This document shows, one piece after another, positions 50,601-61,103 of a stretch of DNA of 64,000 nucleotides (the first letter of the stretch is position 1; each line of letters starts with the position of its first letter). The notes under the pieces were generated by a model that was given only the letters and a program-made list of their open reading frames with translations, had not been told where the DNA came from and searched no databases. A program made the position numbers and the translations under genes. The stretch is taken from assembly GCF_001462455.1 (NCBI RefSeq), contig NZ_LNTD01000066.1, forward strand, positions 1 to 64,000, written 5' to 3'. Origin of the DNA: Cellulomonas sp. B6. GTDB lineage: Bacteria; Actinomycetota; Actinomycetes; Actinomycetales; Cellulomonadaceae.

Positions 50601-53310
50601 GGGAGCGGTGGTGGCCTCGGCGTACGACGCGGCGGGCCGTCCCACGAGCGTCACGGACGCGACGGGTGCGACGACGACCACGGAGTACGACGCGGCCGGG
50701 CAGGTCACGGCCGTGGTCGACGCTGCGGGGGCCCGCACGACGTTCACGTACGACGGCGCGGGACGTGTCACGTCGGTGACCGACGCGTCGGGCGCGGTCA
50801 CCGAGACCACCTACGACGTGCTGGGCCGTGCGACGGCGGTGACCGACCCGCTGGGCCGGGTCACGCGCACCGAGTACGACGCGGGTGACCGGGTCGTCGC
50901 AACGGTGAGCCCGTCGGGCGCCCGGACGACGTACACCTACGACGACGCCGACCAACTCCTCACGGTCACCGACCCGAGGGGCAAGGTCACGACGACGACG
51001 TACGACCTCGCGGGCCGGCCGGCCACGGTCACCGACGCGGACGGCCGGAAGGTCACCACGACGTACGACCGCGTCGGGCGCCCGGTGAAGGTGCTGCGGG
51101 CCGACGGCAGCGCGCTGCTGTGGGAGTACGACCCCGCGGGCAGGGTGACGGCGACGGTGGACGCGGCGGGGGAGCGAACGACGTACACGTACGACGCGGC
51201 CGGCCGACGCGCGTCGGCCACCGACACCGCGGGACGCACGACGACCTTCGCCTACGACGCGGCGGGCCTGCTGACGTCGCTCACGCAGCCCGACGGCGCG
51301 GTGACCACGTACGACCACGACGCCGCGGGGCGTCGCACCGCGACCGACTACTCCGACGGCACAACCGACGAGTCCACCGTCTACGACCTCGCCGGCCGGC
51401 CCACGGCGGTCACGGACGGCAGCGGGACGACGACGTACGCCTACGACGCCGTCGGTCGCGTCACGCGGGTCGCCCAGGGCTCGACCGAGGTCGGCTACGC
51501 GTGGGACGCAGTCGGACGGCTCACCGACCTCACCTACCCGAGCGGCGAGCAGGTGCGTCGCGCGTACGACGCGGCGGGGCAGCTGACGACGGTCACCGAC
51601 TGGGCGGACCGGGTGTTCACGTACGGCTATGACGCCGACGGTCTCACCACCGAGGTCGCCTACCCGAACGGCGTGACGACGGACGTCGACCTGGACGCCG
51701 CCGGGCAGGCCGTCGCGATGACGACGTCCGCGAACGGCATCGACCTGCTCGAGCTCGCCTACGGGTACACCGACGCGGGCCTGCTGGCCGACCAGGCCAC
51801 CACACGCTCGACGCAGTCGCGCGCGCCGCCCGCGTCGGCCAGCACGAGCAGCACGTACACGTGGGACGGCCTGGCGCGGATCGCCGAGGTCGAGGGCCAC
51901 GGCGCCGGGGTGTTCGCGTTCGACGCCGCCGGGTCGGTCACGACCCTGGCCGACGGTCGCACGCTCAGCTACGACGCGGCGCGCCAGCTCCAGTCGCTGA
52001 CCGCGTCGGCGACGACCCCGGGCGGGGACCCGTCGACCACGACGTACTCCTACGACGCCCGCGGCAACCGCCTCGCCGCCACGACAGGCTCCGGTGACGA
52101 CGCGACGAACGTCGAGCACGTCTACGACCAAGCCAACCGCCTCACGTCGGTCACCGCGGCGGACGGCACGGCGACGTCGTACACCTACGGACCCGGTGGC
52201 CTGCGGGCCACCGCGACCACGGCCACGGCCACGGCCACCGAGCACTACACGTGGGACACCCTCGCCGGCGTCCCGCTGCTGCTCGCCGACGCGACGTTCG
52301 CGTACGTGTACGGCAACGGCAGCGTCCCCCTGGCGCAGGTCGACCTGGCCGACGGCGACGTCGACTACCTGCACACCGACACCCTCGGCTCGGTCCGCAG
52401 CACCACCGACGCGACTGGCGTGGTGACCTCCGACGCCGACTACGACCCCTACGGCCGGCCCGAGGCACCCACCTCCGAGCCGACTGCCCAGGTCACGAGG
52501 TTCGGCTACGCGGGCGAGTACACCGACCCCACCGGGTACCTGTACCTGCGGGCGCGGTACTACGACCCCCAGTCGGCGCAGTTCCTCACCCGCGACCCCC
52601 TCGAAGCCACCACCGGGAACCCGTACGGGTACACCGACGGCAACCCGCTGCAGTTTGCCGATCCTCTCGGCCTCGACTGGCTCCAGGACGCCGGCGACTG
52701 GAGCGCCGCTTTTGGCGACACGCTCACGTTCGGCGGCACCAAGTGGGTGCGCGAGAAGTTGGGTGTCGACGACGTCGTCAACTACTGCTCAACGTTCTAC
52801 ACCTGGGGTGGAGTGGGCGGCGGCGTCGCCTCACTCGTTCCCATCGGGTTTGCAGGCTCTGGCGCCATAAGGGCTGGGGGCTGGATCGCCCAGCGGGCTC
52901 CAGCAGTCGCCAACTGGGCAGGGCGGGCTGGATCTGCACTACGGGGCGGCACCGCCGCTGTGGTGAGCCGCATCGGCGCTCAGATCCGACCCACGGTGGA
53001 TTTGTATCGAGCGGTCGGGGTCGAGGAGCTTGAGTCGATAATTCGGTCTGGCCGATTCGCGCCAAGCCCGATGGGGATGCAGGCCAAGCAGTTTGCAACA
53101 ACGCTCGACGAGTCATTAGCATTTGCTGACCGCGTTCCTGACGTGGTGGCGATCGTGCAGGCGACGGTCAGGAAAACAGTTCTAAAGCACCTCGATTTCA
53201 GCAACACTATCGATACCGGGATCTTCAGAAACGGGGTCTACAGTGTCCAACCAGGAGTGCAGAGTGACATGTTCCACGCCGCACTTCGAGGCATCAGGCA
53301 GGTCGTGTGA
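47698..53310 (+). CDS. RHS/YD-repeat secreted toxin with ADP-ribosyltransferase-like tip
   Basis: 1870 residues from the GTG at 47698. A Sec signal peptide (about 1-37, ending ASA) is followed by four Ig-like modules with Cys pairs (C88-C94, C233-C239, C329-C334, C424-C439). A long array of YD repeats (about 520-1600, 'TYDxxGR...') wraps into a shell. The RHS core ends 'RARYYDPQSAQFLTRDPLEATTGN...DPLGL' near 1655. The variable C-terminal domain (about 1656-1870) has a hydrophobic stretch, then 'DLYRAVGVEELESIIRSGRFAP...KQFATTLDESLAFAD', resembling ADP-ribosyltransferase toxin folds. The tip is less GC-rich than the shell, as expected for exchangeable toxin domains. An overlapping immunity candidate follows. 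Confidence 0.88.
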   Translation: MIGSWFRGGWARALVVALAFGGLSVVVATPASAASDVSVEQVEAGGLSLDQVEVDGRVRLTADATGGGAQDGLATLIVADTGAVVASCAATGPCSAEVDRPAVAGEVAVYQARRGTEFSEAVMVSGADDGGTRTPPALDGAVSAAAGATVRRASSDEPAGPVTDVSTNTENGWTVTIGRQFVPGAGYEASEYSDYNSDHLFIATAEATSGASGDGLLLEIVDLDGDGGWRIACGLGEPCSGAPPAYEGPQHRMAARIVTESGERLVVAQVDYSGWYDRYLGIYLVADPFFAAGDTATLTAQVAVSPDVVGPYYAIYIQDLYTGETVRKCSTSPCSVEVSYYTGERRYRAFLAHPSDPEQRRAVSTTGLTVARQRWHIAGPYQVGPPSGAMIPTGVYSNQDYGLTGGHYRLYLVDLTAGRVVKTCSETSDGPPQNWPGWCYHTLSIASGHLYVATVAGPGGPWDDVQAMSDRPLFTSSDGPMFSMPLPGGGRRGETSGGVNPSGGCQQDCDADPVNVVTGEYWDSVDDLGVAGALRVVRSYGSTVASADGPLGFGWSWNWGIRLEVSPEATGDTLAEASQVVVVQENGSAVPYTRFDDQLVAPARITARLTELDDGRFRFERHDGTRFEFSAEGDLQTVADRNGNTVTVTTTAGRVTALTDDRGRSIDVTWSGGRITGLADHTGRTVAYEYDARGDLVEVTTVDGSTRGYRYDDAHRVTRMTDAVGDDVVNTYDESGRVVEQRDQLDRVHAFAYTGDQGEGSTTTTYPDGARRRVTYVQGAVVDRTEGLGSELEATSTTTYSSGRPVGVTDALGRTTTFTYDENGNRTSVTDPLGRTSTTTYDAFNNPLVVTNAAGEATTFTYDERGNPLSMTDPTGAVTTFTVNPDGTVATATDPTGGVTTYAYDAHGFVASLTGPDGAVVTTVRDALGRMEASTDPRGAVPGSTAGEFTSTFTYDVAGRRLTSTDPLGAVVASAYDAAGRPTSVTDATGATTTTEYDAAGQVTAVVDAAGARTTFTYDGAGRVTSVTDASGAVTETTYDVLGRATAVTDPLGRVTRTEYDAGDRVVATVSPSGARTTYTYDDADQLLTVTDPRGKVTTTTYDLAGRPATVTDADGRKVTTTYDRVGRPVKVLRADGSALLWEYDPAGRVTATVDAAGERTTYTYDAAGRRASATDTAGRTTTFAYDAAGLLTSLTQPDGAVTTYDHDAAGRRTATDYSDGTTDESTVYDLAGRPTAVTDGSGTTTYAYDAVGRVTRVAQGSTEVGYAWDAVGRLTDLTYPSGEQVRRAYDAAGQLTTVTDWADRVFTYGYDADGLTTEVAYPNGVTTDVDLDAAGQAVAMTTSANGIDLLELAYGYTDAGLLADQATTRSTQSRAPPASASTSSTYTWDGLARIAEVEGHGAGVFAFDAAGSVTTLADGRTLSYDAARQLQSLTASATTPGGDPSTTTYSYDARGNRLAATTGSGDDATNVEHVYDQANRLTSVTAADGTATSYTYGPGGLRATATTATATATEHYTWDTLAGVPLLLADATFAYVYGNGSVPLAQVDLADGDVDYLHTDTLGSVRSTTDATGVVTSDADYDPYGRPEAPTSEPTAQVTRFGYAGEYTDPTGYLYLRARYYDPQSAQFLTRDPLEATTGNPYGYTDGNPLQFADPLGLDWLQDAGDWSAAFGDTLTFGGTKWVREKLGVDDVVNYCSTFYTWGGVGGGVASLVPIGFAGSGAIRAGGWIAQRAPAVANWAGRAGSALRGGTAAVVSRIGAQIRPTVDLYRAVGVEELESIIRSGRFAPSPMGMQAKQFATTLDESLAFADRVPDVVAIVQATVRKTVLKHLDFSNTIDTGIFRNGVYSVQPGVQSDMFHAALRGIRQVV

Positions 53311-53609
53311 GAAGGGTGTGTTCGGTGGGCGCGGTATTTGCTGCGAGGGTGACCTTCTTGCCTCCTGAGGAGGGGGGTCGAAGTATCGAGACGCGGAGCG
53401 GAGTGACCTCCTTGTTGCGCGTAGGCGGAGAACTGACATCGTGTCGGGTGCATGCGTCGCTGGTCGCTCAAACATGCTTTGATCCGGGCGTGTCTTATGA
53501 CGTGCTTATCGAGTTGCTCTGGGACGACCTCGCGGAAGAAATAGACAAAGATCGCCCGATCGAACTGTTTGAAGGAAACAGACTTGTCGGGCGAGGTGAA
53601 TTTGTCTGA
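53307..53609 (+). CDS. Candidate immunity protein resembling EF-Tu domain 3
   Basis: 100 residues from a GTG at 53307 that overlaps the toxin stop (GTGA), the classic toxin-immunity arrangement. The sequence resembles the beta-barrel third domain of elongation factor Tu: 'VTFLPPEEGGRS' matches the EEGGR strand, 'CFDPGVSYDVLIELLWD' the middle, and 'IELFEGNRLVGRGEFV' the 'xxEGxRxVGxG' ending. No GTPase domain is present. Family resemblance is clear by eye; the immunity role is inferred from position. It could bind the toxin directly, or act as a decoy if the toxin modifies EF-Tu. Confidence 0.75.
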   Translation: MRRVCSVGAVFAARVTFLPPEEGGRSIETRSGVTSLLRVGGELTSCRVHASLVAQTCFDPGVSYDVLIELLWDDLAEEIDKDRPIELFEGNRLVGRGEFV

Positions 53610-53689
53610 CGCGTAGTTGCTCTCGCTGGCACGACGGGCTCTCGCGCACGCACAACGAGTCCTACCTGCGAATATCGTGCAGGGCATGC

Positions 53690-53998
53690 GCGTGATCGCT
53701 CAGCGCCTCGTCCGCGTGCCGACCAGAGGACGTTGTGCGCCGGGTCGGTCGGGGTGCCGGTGGGCCGTCACGGTCGTGCGCGGCACCCAGGTGATTGACC
53801 TGTCCACCGGCCCGACCTCTCGTGGTCTCCTGCAGCGGCTCATCGGCCGCGATCTGGCGGCGGCGAGTCTGCATCGACATGGTCGTCGCCGCGACCAAGA
53901 AGGAGGCCGGCACCGTGTACACCGTCTGGGGCGTCGACGACTGGCCGTGGGTCCTGCGGCAGATGCGTGAGCACGGCCACGCGTCCCGAGGGAGGTGA
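53690..53998 (+). pseudogene. Probable gene remnant between immunity-type genes
   Basis: Coding-like peptide is split over two frames: 'WAVTVVRGTQVIDLSTGPTSRGLLQRLIGRDLAAASLH' in one, then, after a shift near 53870, 'MVVAATKKEAGTVYTVWGVDDWPWVLRQMREHGHASR', which ends at 53998. Neither piece is complete. The second overlaps the next gene's ATG (TGATG), so translation may still be coupled. This is the pattern of a frameshifted small immunity gene. The rest of the 389-bp gap (53610-53690) shows nothing else. Confidence 0.35.
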
Positions 53999-54696
53999 TG
54001 GCCACGCTGTTCGAACGCCTCGAGGGTGCACCGGTCGACGGTGCGCTCACGTACGACATTCCGGCGCACTCGTTCCTCTTCGAGCCGCTGCGGGCGACCT
54101 GCTCCGACGAGGATCGGTCGACGGGGCTCGCTGCCCTGACGATCGGCACCCTGCAGCTCCACGTCGGCGCCGCCAGCGGCCGCGTCTACTTCGTCGACGG
54201 CTACCACGAGGTCCGGTCTCGCTGGTCGTCGGCAGTCGTGCGGCCTCCGGAGCCGCGACCGGGTGTCGTCCGCGTGCGTGGAGGGGACGAGCTCCTCTCG
54301 GGTGTCGGCTACACGCTTGCCCCCGGCGGTGTCTGGCGGACCTCCGTCGACGAGGTGAGCGGCTGGGTCCAGGTGGCGGACCCGTCAGCCGCGCCCGCTC
54401 AGGACGTCGTCCTCGTGGCGACGGGTACGGTGCTCGGGCTCGCCGAGGGACGGCTGCTGGCGCTCTGGCTCCGCCCGTCGACGTGGGACGAGCGCGCGGA
54501 TCATCCGGTCGACGGGAGGCGGCGACGCGCCGAGCCCGGTGGTGTGCTCGCCTCGTTCCTTCGTCGCCGTCGTCGAGACAAGCCTGAGGCGGGGGACAGG
54601 GCGTCGTGGCCAGCGTCGTCGGGACGAGGAGGTCCAGTGATAGATGACGACGTCTCTGTGCGCGGCGGCCGGTGTACCGAGAGGGTGGTGCGGTGA
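53998..54696 (+). CDS. Hypothetical protein in the RHS locus, unknown fold
   Basis: 232 residues from ATG 53998, with GGAGG just upstream (an in-frame GTG lies one codon earlier). The first 160 residues look like a beta-rich globular domain ('LFERLEGAPVDGALTYDIPAHSFLFEPLRATCSDEDRSTGLAALTIGTLQLHVGAASGRVYFVDGYHEV'). The remainder is Arg/Ser/Gly-rich and probably disordered. No family recognised. Position directly after the toxin module and coupling to the next gene suggest an immunity-type or structural accessory role. Confidence 0.6.
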   Translation: MATLFERLEGAPVDGALTYDIPAHSFLFEPLRATCSDEDRSTGLAALTIGTLQLHVGAASGRVYFVDGYHEVRSRWSSAVVRPPEPRPGVVRVRGGDELLSGVGYTLAPGGVWRTSVDEVSGWVQVADPSAAPAQDVVLVATGTVLGLAEGRLLALWLRPSTWDERADHPVDGRRRRAEPGGVLASFLRRRRRDKPEAGDRASWPASSGRGGPVIDDDVSVRGGRCTERVVR

Positions 54697-55028
54697 TGAC
54701 GGACCAGCTGTCGGTCGGGGCGCTCCGTGAAGCGACCTCGCGTGTTCTCGATGCAGTGGTCCGACACGGCGGGGACCGTCCCGATCTCGGCTTCGACTAC
54801 TTCTGGACGATCATCGACCCCAGAATCCTGGACGACCCCGCGAGCCTGGAGCCCGAGCCGACAGTCGCGCAGGTCTCCGAGCTGCTGGAGCATCTGAGAG
54901 ACCCCTCCTTCGGAGAGAGCGATCATCTTCCTTTCATCGGGACGGAGCTGCGCTGGTTGGCAGAGATGCTCAGCGCCCTCGCGGCCCACCTCGAGCAGGA
55001 GCGCTGGTCGGGGCCCGCTCCTCGCTGA
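54696..55028 (+). CDS. Small acidic protein, immunity-like
   Basis: 110 residues. The ATG overlaps the stop of the preceding gene by one base (TGATG). The sequence is acidic and helical: 'SVGALREATSRVLDAVVRHGGDRPDLGFDYFWTIIDPRILDDP' then 'AQVSELLEHLRDP' and 'LRWLAEMLSALAAHLEQ'. Proteins with the 'DxDYFWTI...' pattern are common in actinobacterial toxin loci as proposed immunity factors, which I recall but cannot verify. No membrane segment. Probably co-expressed with the two genes before it. Confidence 0.6.
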   Translation: MTDQLSVGALREATSRVLDAVVRHGGDRPDLGFDYFWTIIDPRILDDPASLEPEPTVAQVSELLEHLRDPSFGESDHLPFIGTELRWLAEMLSALAAHLEQERWSGPAPR

Positions 55029-55067
55029 CAGGCGCACAGATTAGCTCGACGATGGGGGTAGCTTGCC

Positions 55068-55511
55068 TTGAGCGTGTCAGATGAGCCCGAACGTGTTCTC
55101 GTGACGCCTGGTCGTGCCGGTGCAGCCGATTTTCCCTGGGGCGGTCAGATCATTGGTGCTTGCACCGTCCTTCGTGGCGGGAGGCGTCTCTCATCCCCGG
55201 CTGTTCGGTTCTTGGTCCTTGTCCTTGCCCTGCCGATTATTCTGATCGATATCAGCAACTTTCCGGGAACGAAGCGGATGCTCGCTCGGTTGTCGCCGAT
55301 CGGCCAGCTCGCTTACGGTCCTGAGGTGGCGATTTCCGGATTTCAGTACACTGCTGCGTCTGGCGAGAAGGTGCGTGTCGACTGGACCGAGTCTCCTCGC
55401 GATGTCGCTCTCGTGTCAGAGGGCTGGCTTCTGACCCGGATTCGTGTCAATGAGCGAGACATCTATGTCGACCGGCGATGCGGTGCCGCTCTGGTCCGAT
55501 ACTGGCAGTGA
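55068..55511 (+). CDS. Single-pass membrane protein of unknown function
   Basis: 147 residues from a TTG at 55068; a GTG six bases later is an equally likely start, and a TANNNT element (55059-55064) lies just upstream. One clear hydrophobic segment at about 47-64 ('VRFLVLVLALPIILIDIS') separates a short N-terminal part from a beta-rich soluble domain ('SGFQYTAASGEKVRVDWTESPRDVALVSEGWLLTRIRVNERDIYVDRRCG'). G+C is lower here than around it. It may be an immunity or anchoring factor of the RHS locus; no homology is recognised. Confidence 0.5.
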   Translation: MSVSDEPERVLVTPGRAGAADFPWGGQIIGACTVLRGGRRLSSPAVRFLVLVLALPIILIDISNFPGTKRMLARLSPIGQLAYGPEVAISGFQYTAASGEKVRVDWTESPRDVALVSEGWLLTRIRVNERDIYVDRRCGAALVRYWQ

Positions 55512-55758
55512 CCACCAGATGAGGTCGCTCCGGGTGTGACTGGCGCAGCGTTCGACGTTCACGCCGACATCCACGACGCCACATCGCACGATCCCCAGCG
55601 TCAGTGACGGCTCACGGCCATCGGTCACACGACTGCTTCTGCCCGACCATTCCTCCGGGGACGGGCGGTGCGGCAGCGGAGGCCCAGGGATCCCGCGCGG
55701 TCGCGTCCTTCACCAATCCACCAGCCCCGCGTCGCACCGGGATGGTAGGACGGTAGCC

Positions 55759-57864
<2,106 letters not shown>

Positions 57865-57886
57865 GGTCCGCGTGACCGTACGCTGA

Positions 57887-57934
57887 CGCGCGACGGCCGG
57901 CGCACCCGAGCAGGGGTGCACCGGCCGTCGCGCG
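57887..57934. terminator. Bidirectional terminator after the S9 peptidase
   Basis: Stem arms 57887-57900 and 57921-57934 pair perfectly, and inner arms 57902-57907 with 57914-57919 add a second helix, closing on a small loop. It lies between convergent stops at 57864 and 57949. Confidence 0.8.
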
Positions 57935-57948
57935 CGGGCCCGCGGCGC

Positions 57949-59100
57949 CTACAGGTCCGCCGGGTCCACCAGGAAGTCCGCCTCGTCGGCGACCTCGCCG
58001 CCCACGGCGGCCTGCAGCGCCTTCGCGACCTGCGACACGAGCGGCGCCGAGCGCGAGCGCGCGACGCGGTGCGGCAGCGACGGCTTCTCCTGCTCGATCT
58101 GCTCGATCTCGAACGGCTCCCACCGGACCCGGTAGGCGATGACGCCGTCCTTCGTCCACGGCAGGTCCTCCATGAGCGGCGGCAGCTGCTCGCACGCGGC
58201 CACCTCGACCGCGAGCATGCCGTCGACGCCCAGGTCGACCAGCACGCCGAACGCCTCCGCCGCCGGGGGAGCGGCCAGCATCAGCTCGTCGAACGCGTCG
58301 GCCTCGGCCATGAGGCGCCGCCGCTCGTCGTCGTCCGCGACGCCGTGCTGCTCGAGCGCCGAGCGCAGACCAGACCCGCCCGACTCCGGGGCGCCACCCA
58401 CCGCACCCTGCGACGAGCGACCCGCGAGCACGGTCGGACCCTTCCACGACCCCGGGATCGCCTCGGACAGGTAGGCGCGCGGCTGCACGCGCTGCACGAG
58501 CGCGAGCACCGCCTCGGGCTCGACCCAGCGGTCGGTGAGCACCGTGAGGTCGGTCGACGCGTCCGGGTCGGGCGTCAGCACGACACCCGTCTGCGTGCGG
58601 ACCGCACCCCCCAGCCGGCGTGCGGCGGCGACCAGCCACTGCAGCACGCGGCCCTCCTCACGCACGGGCAGCCCGTCGGGGAACGCGCGCTTGAGGCCGT
58701 CGCGGTCACCGCCCGGGTAGGGGCCGTCGCCGCGCTCGCGCGGCGTGTGCAGCACCCACACCATGACGCTCGTCGCGGGCAGGCCCAGCGCGACCGCGCC
58801 GGGCGCGTCGATCCGGTACGGCCCCGCGAGCGTCGACAGCCGCGCGAGCCGCAGCGCCTTCACCGGCGGGGCCTGCCGCCCCACCGCGCGGATGCCGAGC
58901 GCCGCCGTCACGGCGGGCAGCACACCCGTGCGCGTCGACGCCTCGGACGGCGCGGCGTCCTCCCACCGCACGCCGCGGAACCGGCTCGCGGCCAGCACCT
59001 CGACCTCCTCGGGGGAGACCCCGGCAGGCAGCGCGAGCAGGTGACGGTCGGCGAGCGACGGCTCGTCGACGGGCAGGACGGGCGCCTCGGGCGCCGCCAT
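57949..59100 (-). CDS. Conserved hypothetical protein coupled to dcd
   Basis: 383 residues from the ATG at 59100, which overlaps the dcd stop by one base (TGATG), so the two are translated together. It lacks membrane segments. A recognisable central stretch is 'GDGPYPGGDRDGLKRAFPDGLPVREEGRVLQWLVAAARRLGGAVRTQTGVVLTPDPDASTDLTVLTDRWVEPEAVLALVQRV'. The C-terminal half has 'FGVLVDLGVDGMLAVEVAACEQLPPLMEDLPWTKDGVIAYRVRWEPFEIEQIEQEKPSLPHRVARSR'. It resembles actinobacterial proteins of unknown function; I recognise no catalytic motif. Coupling to dcd hints at nucleotide metabolism, but it may be chance. Confidence 0.75.
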   Translation of the reverse strand: MAAPEAPVLPVDEPSLADRHLLALPAGVSPEEVEVLAASRFRGVRWEDAAPSEASTRTGVLPAVTAALGIRAVGRQAPPVKALRLARLSTLAGPYRIDAPGAVALGLPATSVMVWVLHTPRERGDGPYPGGDRDGLKRAFPDGLPVREEGRVLQWLVAAARRLGGAVRTQTGVVLTPDPDASTDLTVLTDRWVEPEAVLALVQRVQPRAYLSEAIPGSWKGPTVLAGRSSQGAVGGAPESGGSGLRSALEQHGVADDDERRRLMAEADAFDELMLAAPPAAEAFGVLVDLGVDGMLAVEVAACEQLPPLMEDLPWTKDGVIAYRVRWEPFEIEQIEQEKPSLPHRVARSRSAPLVSQVAKALQAAVGGEVADEADFLVDPADL

Positions 59101-59675
59101 CACACGTCCGTCCGGTGGAAGTTCTGCCAGGACCGCGACGCCGTCGGGCCGCGCTGCCCCTGGTAGCGCGAGCCGTACTCCTGCGAGCCGTACGGGTGCT
59201 CGGTCGGCGACGACAGCCGGAAGAAGCACAGCTGGCCGATCTTCATGCCCGGCCACAGCAGGATCGGCAGCGTCGCGACGTTCGACAGCTCGAGCGTCAC
59301 GTGCCCGCTGAACCCCGGGTCGATGAACCCCGCGGTCGAGTGCGTCAGCAGCCCCAGCCGGCCCAGCGACGACTTGCCCTCCAGGCGCGCGGCTACGTCG
59401 TCCGGCAGCGTCACCTGCTCGTACGTCGCGCCCAGCACGAACTCGCCCGGGTGCAGCACGAACGGCTCGCCGGGCTCCGCCTCGACCAGGCGCGTCAGGT
59501 CGGGCTGCTCGGCCGCCGGGTCGATCACCGGGTACTTGTGGTTGTCGAACAGCCGGAAGAAGCGGTCGAGGCGCACGTCGACGCTCGACGGCTGGACCAT
59601 CGCGGGCTCGAACGGGTCGAGCACCACGCGTCCCTGCGCGAGCTCGGCACGGATGTCGCGGTCGGAGAGCAGCAC
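59100..59675 (-). CDS. dcd: dCTP deaminase
   Basis: 191 residues from a GTG at 59675. It converts dCTP to dUTP, the main source of dTTP precursors, and in some actinobacteria directly to dUMP. Signatures: '[23 protein letters not shown]', '[56 protein letters not shown]' (the nucleotide-binding Ser-Ser-Leu-Gly-Arg and catalytic Glu in ELSN) and '[11 protein letters not shown]'. Length and motifs fit the trimeric Dcd/Dut family exactly. A leaderless -10 (59683-59688) precedes the start, and its stop overlaps the next gene's ATG. Confidence 0.97.
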   Translation of the reverse strand: MLLSDRDIRAELAQGRVVLDPFEPAMVQPSSVDVRLDRFFRLFDNHKYPVIDPAAEQPDLTRLVEAEPGEPFVLHPGEFVLGATYEQVTLPDDVAARLEGKSSLGRLGLLTHSTAGFIDPGFSGHVTLELSNVATLPILLWPGMKIGQLCFFRLSSPTEHPYGSQEYGSRYQGQRGPTASRSWQNFHRTDV

Positions 59676-59682
59676 GGGTGCG

Positions 59683-59688
59683 AGCGTA
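59683..59688 (-). promoter_or_regulatory. Leaderless -10 element of dcd
   Basis: TACGCT on the minus strand (59688 to 59683) ends 7 nt before the GTG at 59675; no ribosome site is present. Confidence 0.5.
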
Positions 59689-59845
59689 GTGGGAACGCGT
59701 GGGAACCGGTGAGGAGACGGGAGGAACCGGGCGCTGCGCACGACGCCCCCTCGCCCGCGCGGCGGCGCCCGTCGCGCCGCGCCGACACGGTCGTGACGGC
59801 CGCGTTCACCCGCCCCCGGGCCCCGAGATGGACCGACGTCCGGGT

Positions 59846-59851
59846 TAGCGT
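59846..59851 (+). promoter_or_regulatory. Leaderless -10 element of the MFS gene
   Basis: TAGCGT fits TANNNT and ends 7 nt before the GTG at 59859. Confidence 0.5.
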
Positions 59852-59858
59852 GGCACGC

Positions 59859-61103
59859 GTGACCACGACGACCGCCCGCACGGTGCGCGTCGTGGTACCC
59901 CTGGCGCTCGTGCAGGCCGCGCTCGCCGCCTGCTACGCCGGCGTGGTCGTCGTGCTGCTGCCGCGCCAGGTCGCGCTGCTCGACGCCGCGTCGAAGGTCG
60001 AGAACCTCGCCCTCGTCAGCACGGTGTCGTTCGCGTTCACCGTCGCCGCGCAGCCGGTGATCGGCGCGCTCAGCGACCGCACGCGCAGCCGGTTCGGTCC
60101 CCGCGTGCCGTGGCTCGTCGGCAGCGCGCTCGTCGCGTCCGTCGCGCTGCTCGCGCTCGGCCGGGCGTCGTCCCTGCTGCTGCTCGGGGCGCTGTGGGTC
60201 GTCGCGCAGGTCGCGCTCAACGGCGTCGACGTCGCGGCGGCCGCCGTGGTCCCCGACGAGGTGCCCCCGCCCCGGCGCGGGCGCACGCTGGCCGCGCTCG
60301 GTGCGGCGTCGGTCGCGGGGGCGGCGGTCGCCGTGACGCGGATCGGCGCCGCGCACGACGGCACCGTGGGCGCGTACGCCGCGCTGGGCGTCGCGGTGCT
60401 CGTCGCGACGGCCGTGTTCGTCGTCGTCGCCGGGGTGGCCCGACCCCGCACCCGCGCGGCGGCCCCGCGCCCGTGGCGCCGACTGCTGGCCGACCCGCGC
60501 CGCGAGCCCGCGTTCGCGCGCGTCTTCGCGTCGCGGGCCTGGTTCGTGCTGGCCTACCAGCTCGTCTACACGTACCAGCTGTACGTGCTGACCGACCACG
60601 TCGGCCTGCCCGACGCCCGGGCGTCCGTCGTGCTCGGCACCCTGACGGCCGTGACCCTCGTGGCGGTGCTGGTCGGCGCGGCCGTCACCGGGCTGGGCAG
60701 CGACCGGCTCGGCCGCCGCACGCCGTTCCTCGTGGGGGCGTGCGCGCTGCTCGCCGTCGCGGTGGCCGTGCCGCTGGTGTGGCCGACGGTCGCCGGCATG
60801 ACCGTGTTCGCCGTGCTCAAGGGCCTCGCGTCCGGTGCGCACCTCGCCGCGGCCACGGCGTTCGTCACCGAGGTGCTGCCCGCCGACGGCACGTCGCCGG
60901 CCACCGACCTCGGCGTGTTCAACGTCGCGACCAACGTGCCGCAGGCGCTCGCCCCGGCGCTCGCGGGCCTGCTGGTCACGCACGCGGGCGGGTACCCGGC
61001 GCTGTTCGTCGCCGCCGGGGTCGTGGCGGTCCTCGCGCTCGTCGCGAGCCGGCGCGCGGGCCGCGTCGCGGGCACGCCGACGCCGCAGCGGGTGGCGGCG
61101 TGA
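59859..61103 (+). CDS. MFS transporter
   Basis: 414 residues from a GTG at 59859. Twelve hydrophobic segments in two six-helix halves. The cytoplasmic loop after TM2 has '[18 protein letters not shown]' and its repeat in the second half is '[17 protein letters not shown]', the MFS motif A (GxxxDRxGRR). '[37 protein letters not shown]' near the end resembles sugar or drug transporters of actinobacteria. Its stop overlaps the GTG of the LuxR-type regulator, so the regulator may control, or be controlled with, this transporter. Substrate unknown. Confidence 0.9.
   Translation: MTTTTARTVRVVVPLALVQAALAACYAGVVVVLLPRQVALLDAASKVENLALVSTVSFAFTVAAQPVIGALSDRTRSRFGPRVPWLVGSALVASVALLALGRASSLLLLGALWVVAQVALNGVDVAAAAVVPDEVPPPRRGRTLAALGAASVAGAAVAVTRIGAAHDGTVGAYAALGVAVLVATAVFVVVAGVARPRTRAAAPRPWRRLLADPRREPAFARVFASRAWFVLAYQLVYTYQLYVLTDHVGLPDARASVVLGTLTAVTLVAVLVGAAVTGLGSDRLGRRTPFLVGACALLAVAVAVPLVWPTVAGMTVFAVLKGLASGAHLAAATAFVTEVLPADGTSPATDLGVFNVATNVPQALAPALAGLLVTHAGGYPALFVAAGVVAVLALVASRRAGRVAGTPTPQRVAA

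Noticed and set aside
47698-53310. RHS protein as a type VI secretion effector
   Set aside because: It has a Sec signal peptide and no PAAR domain, and the organism appears Gram-positive.
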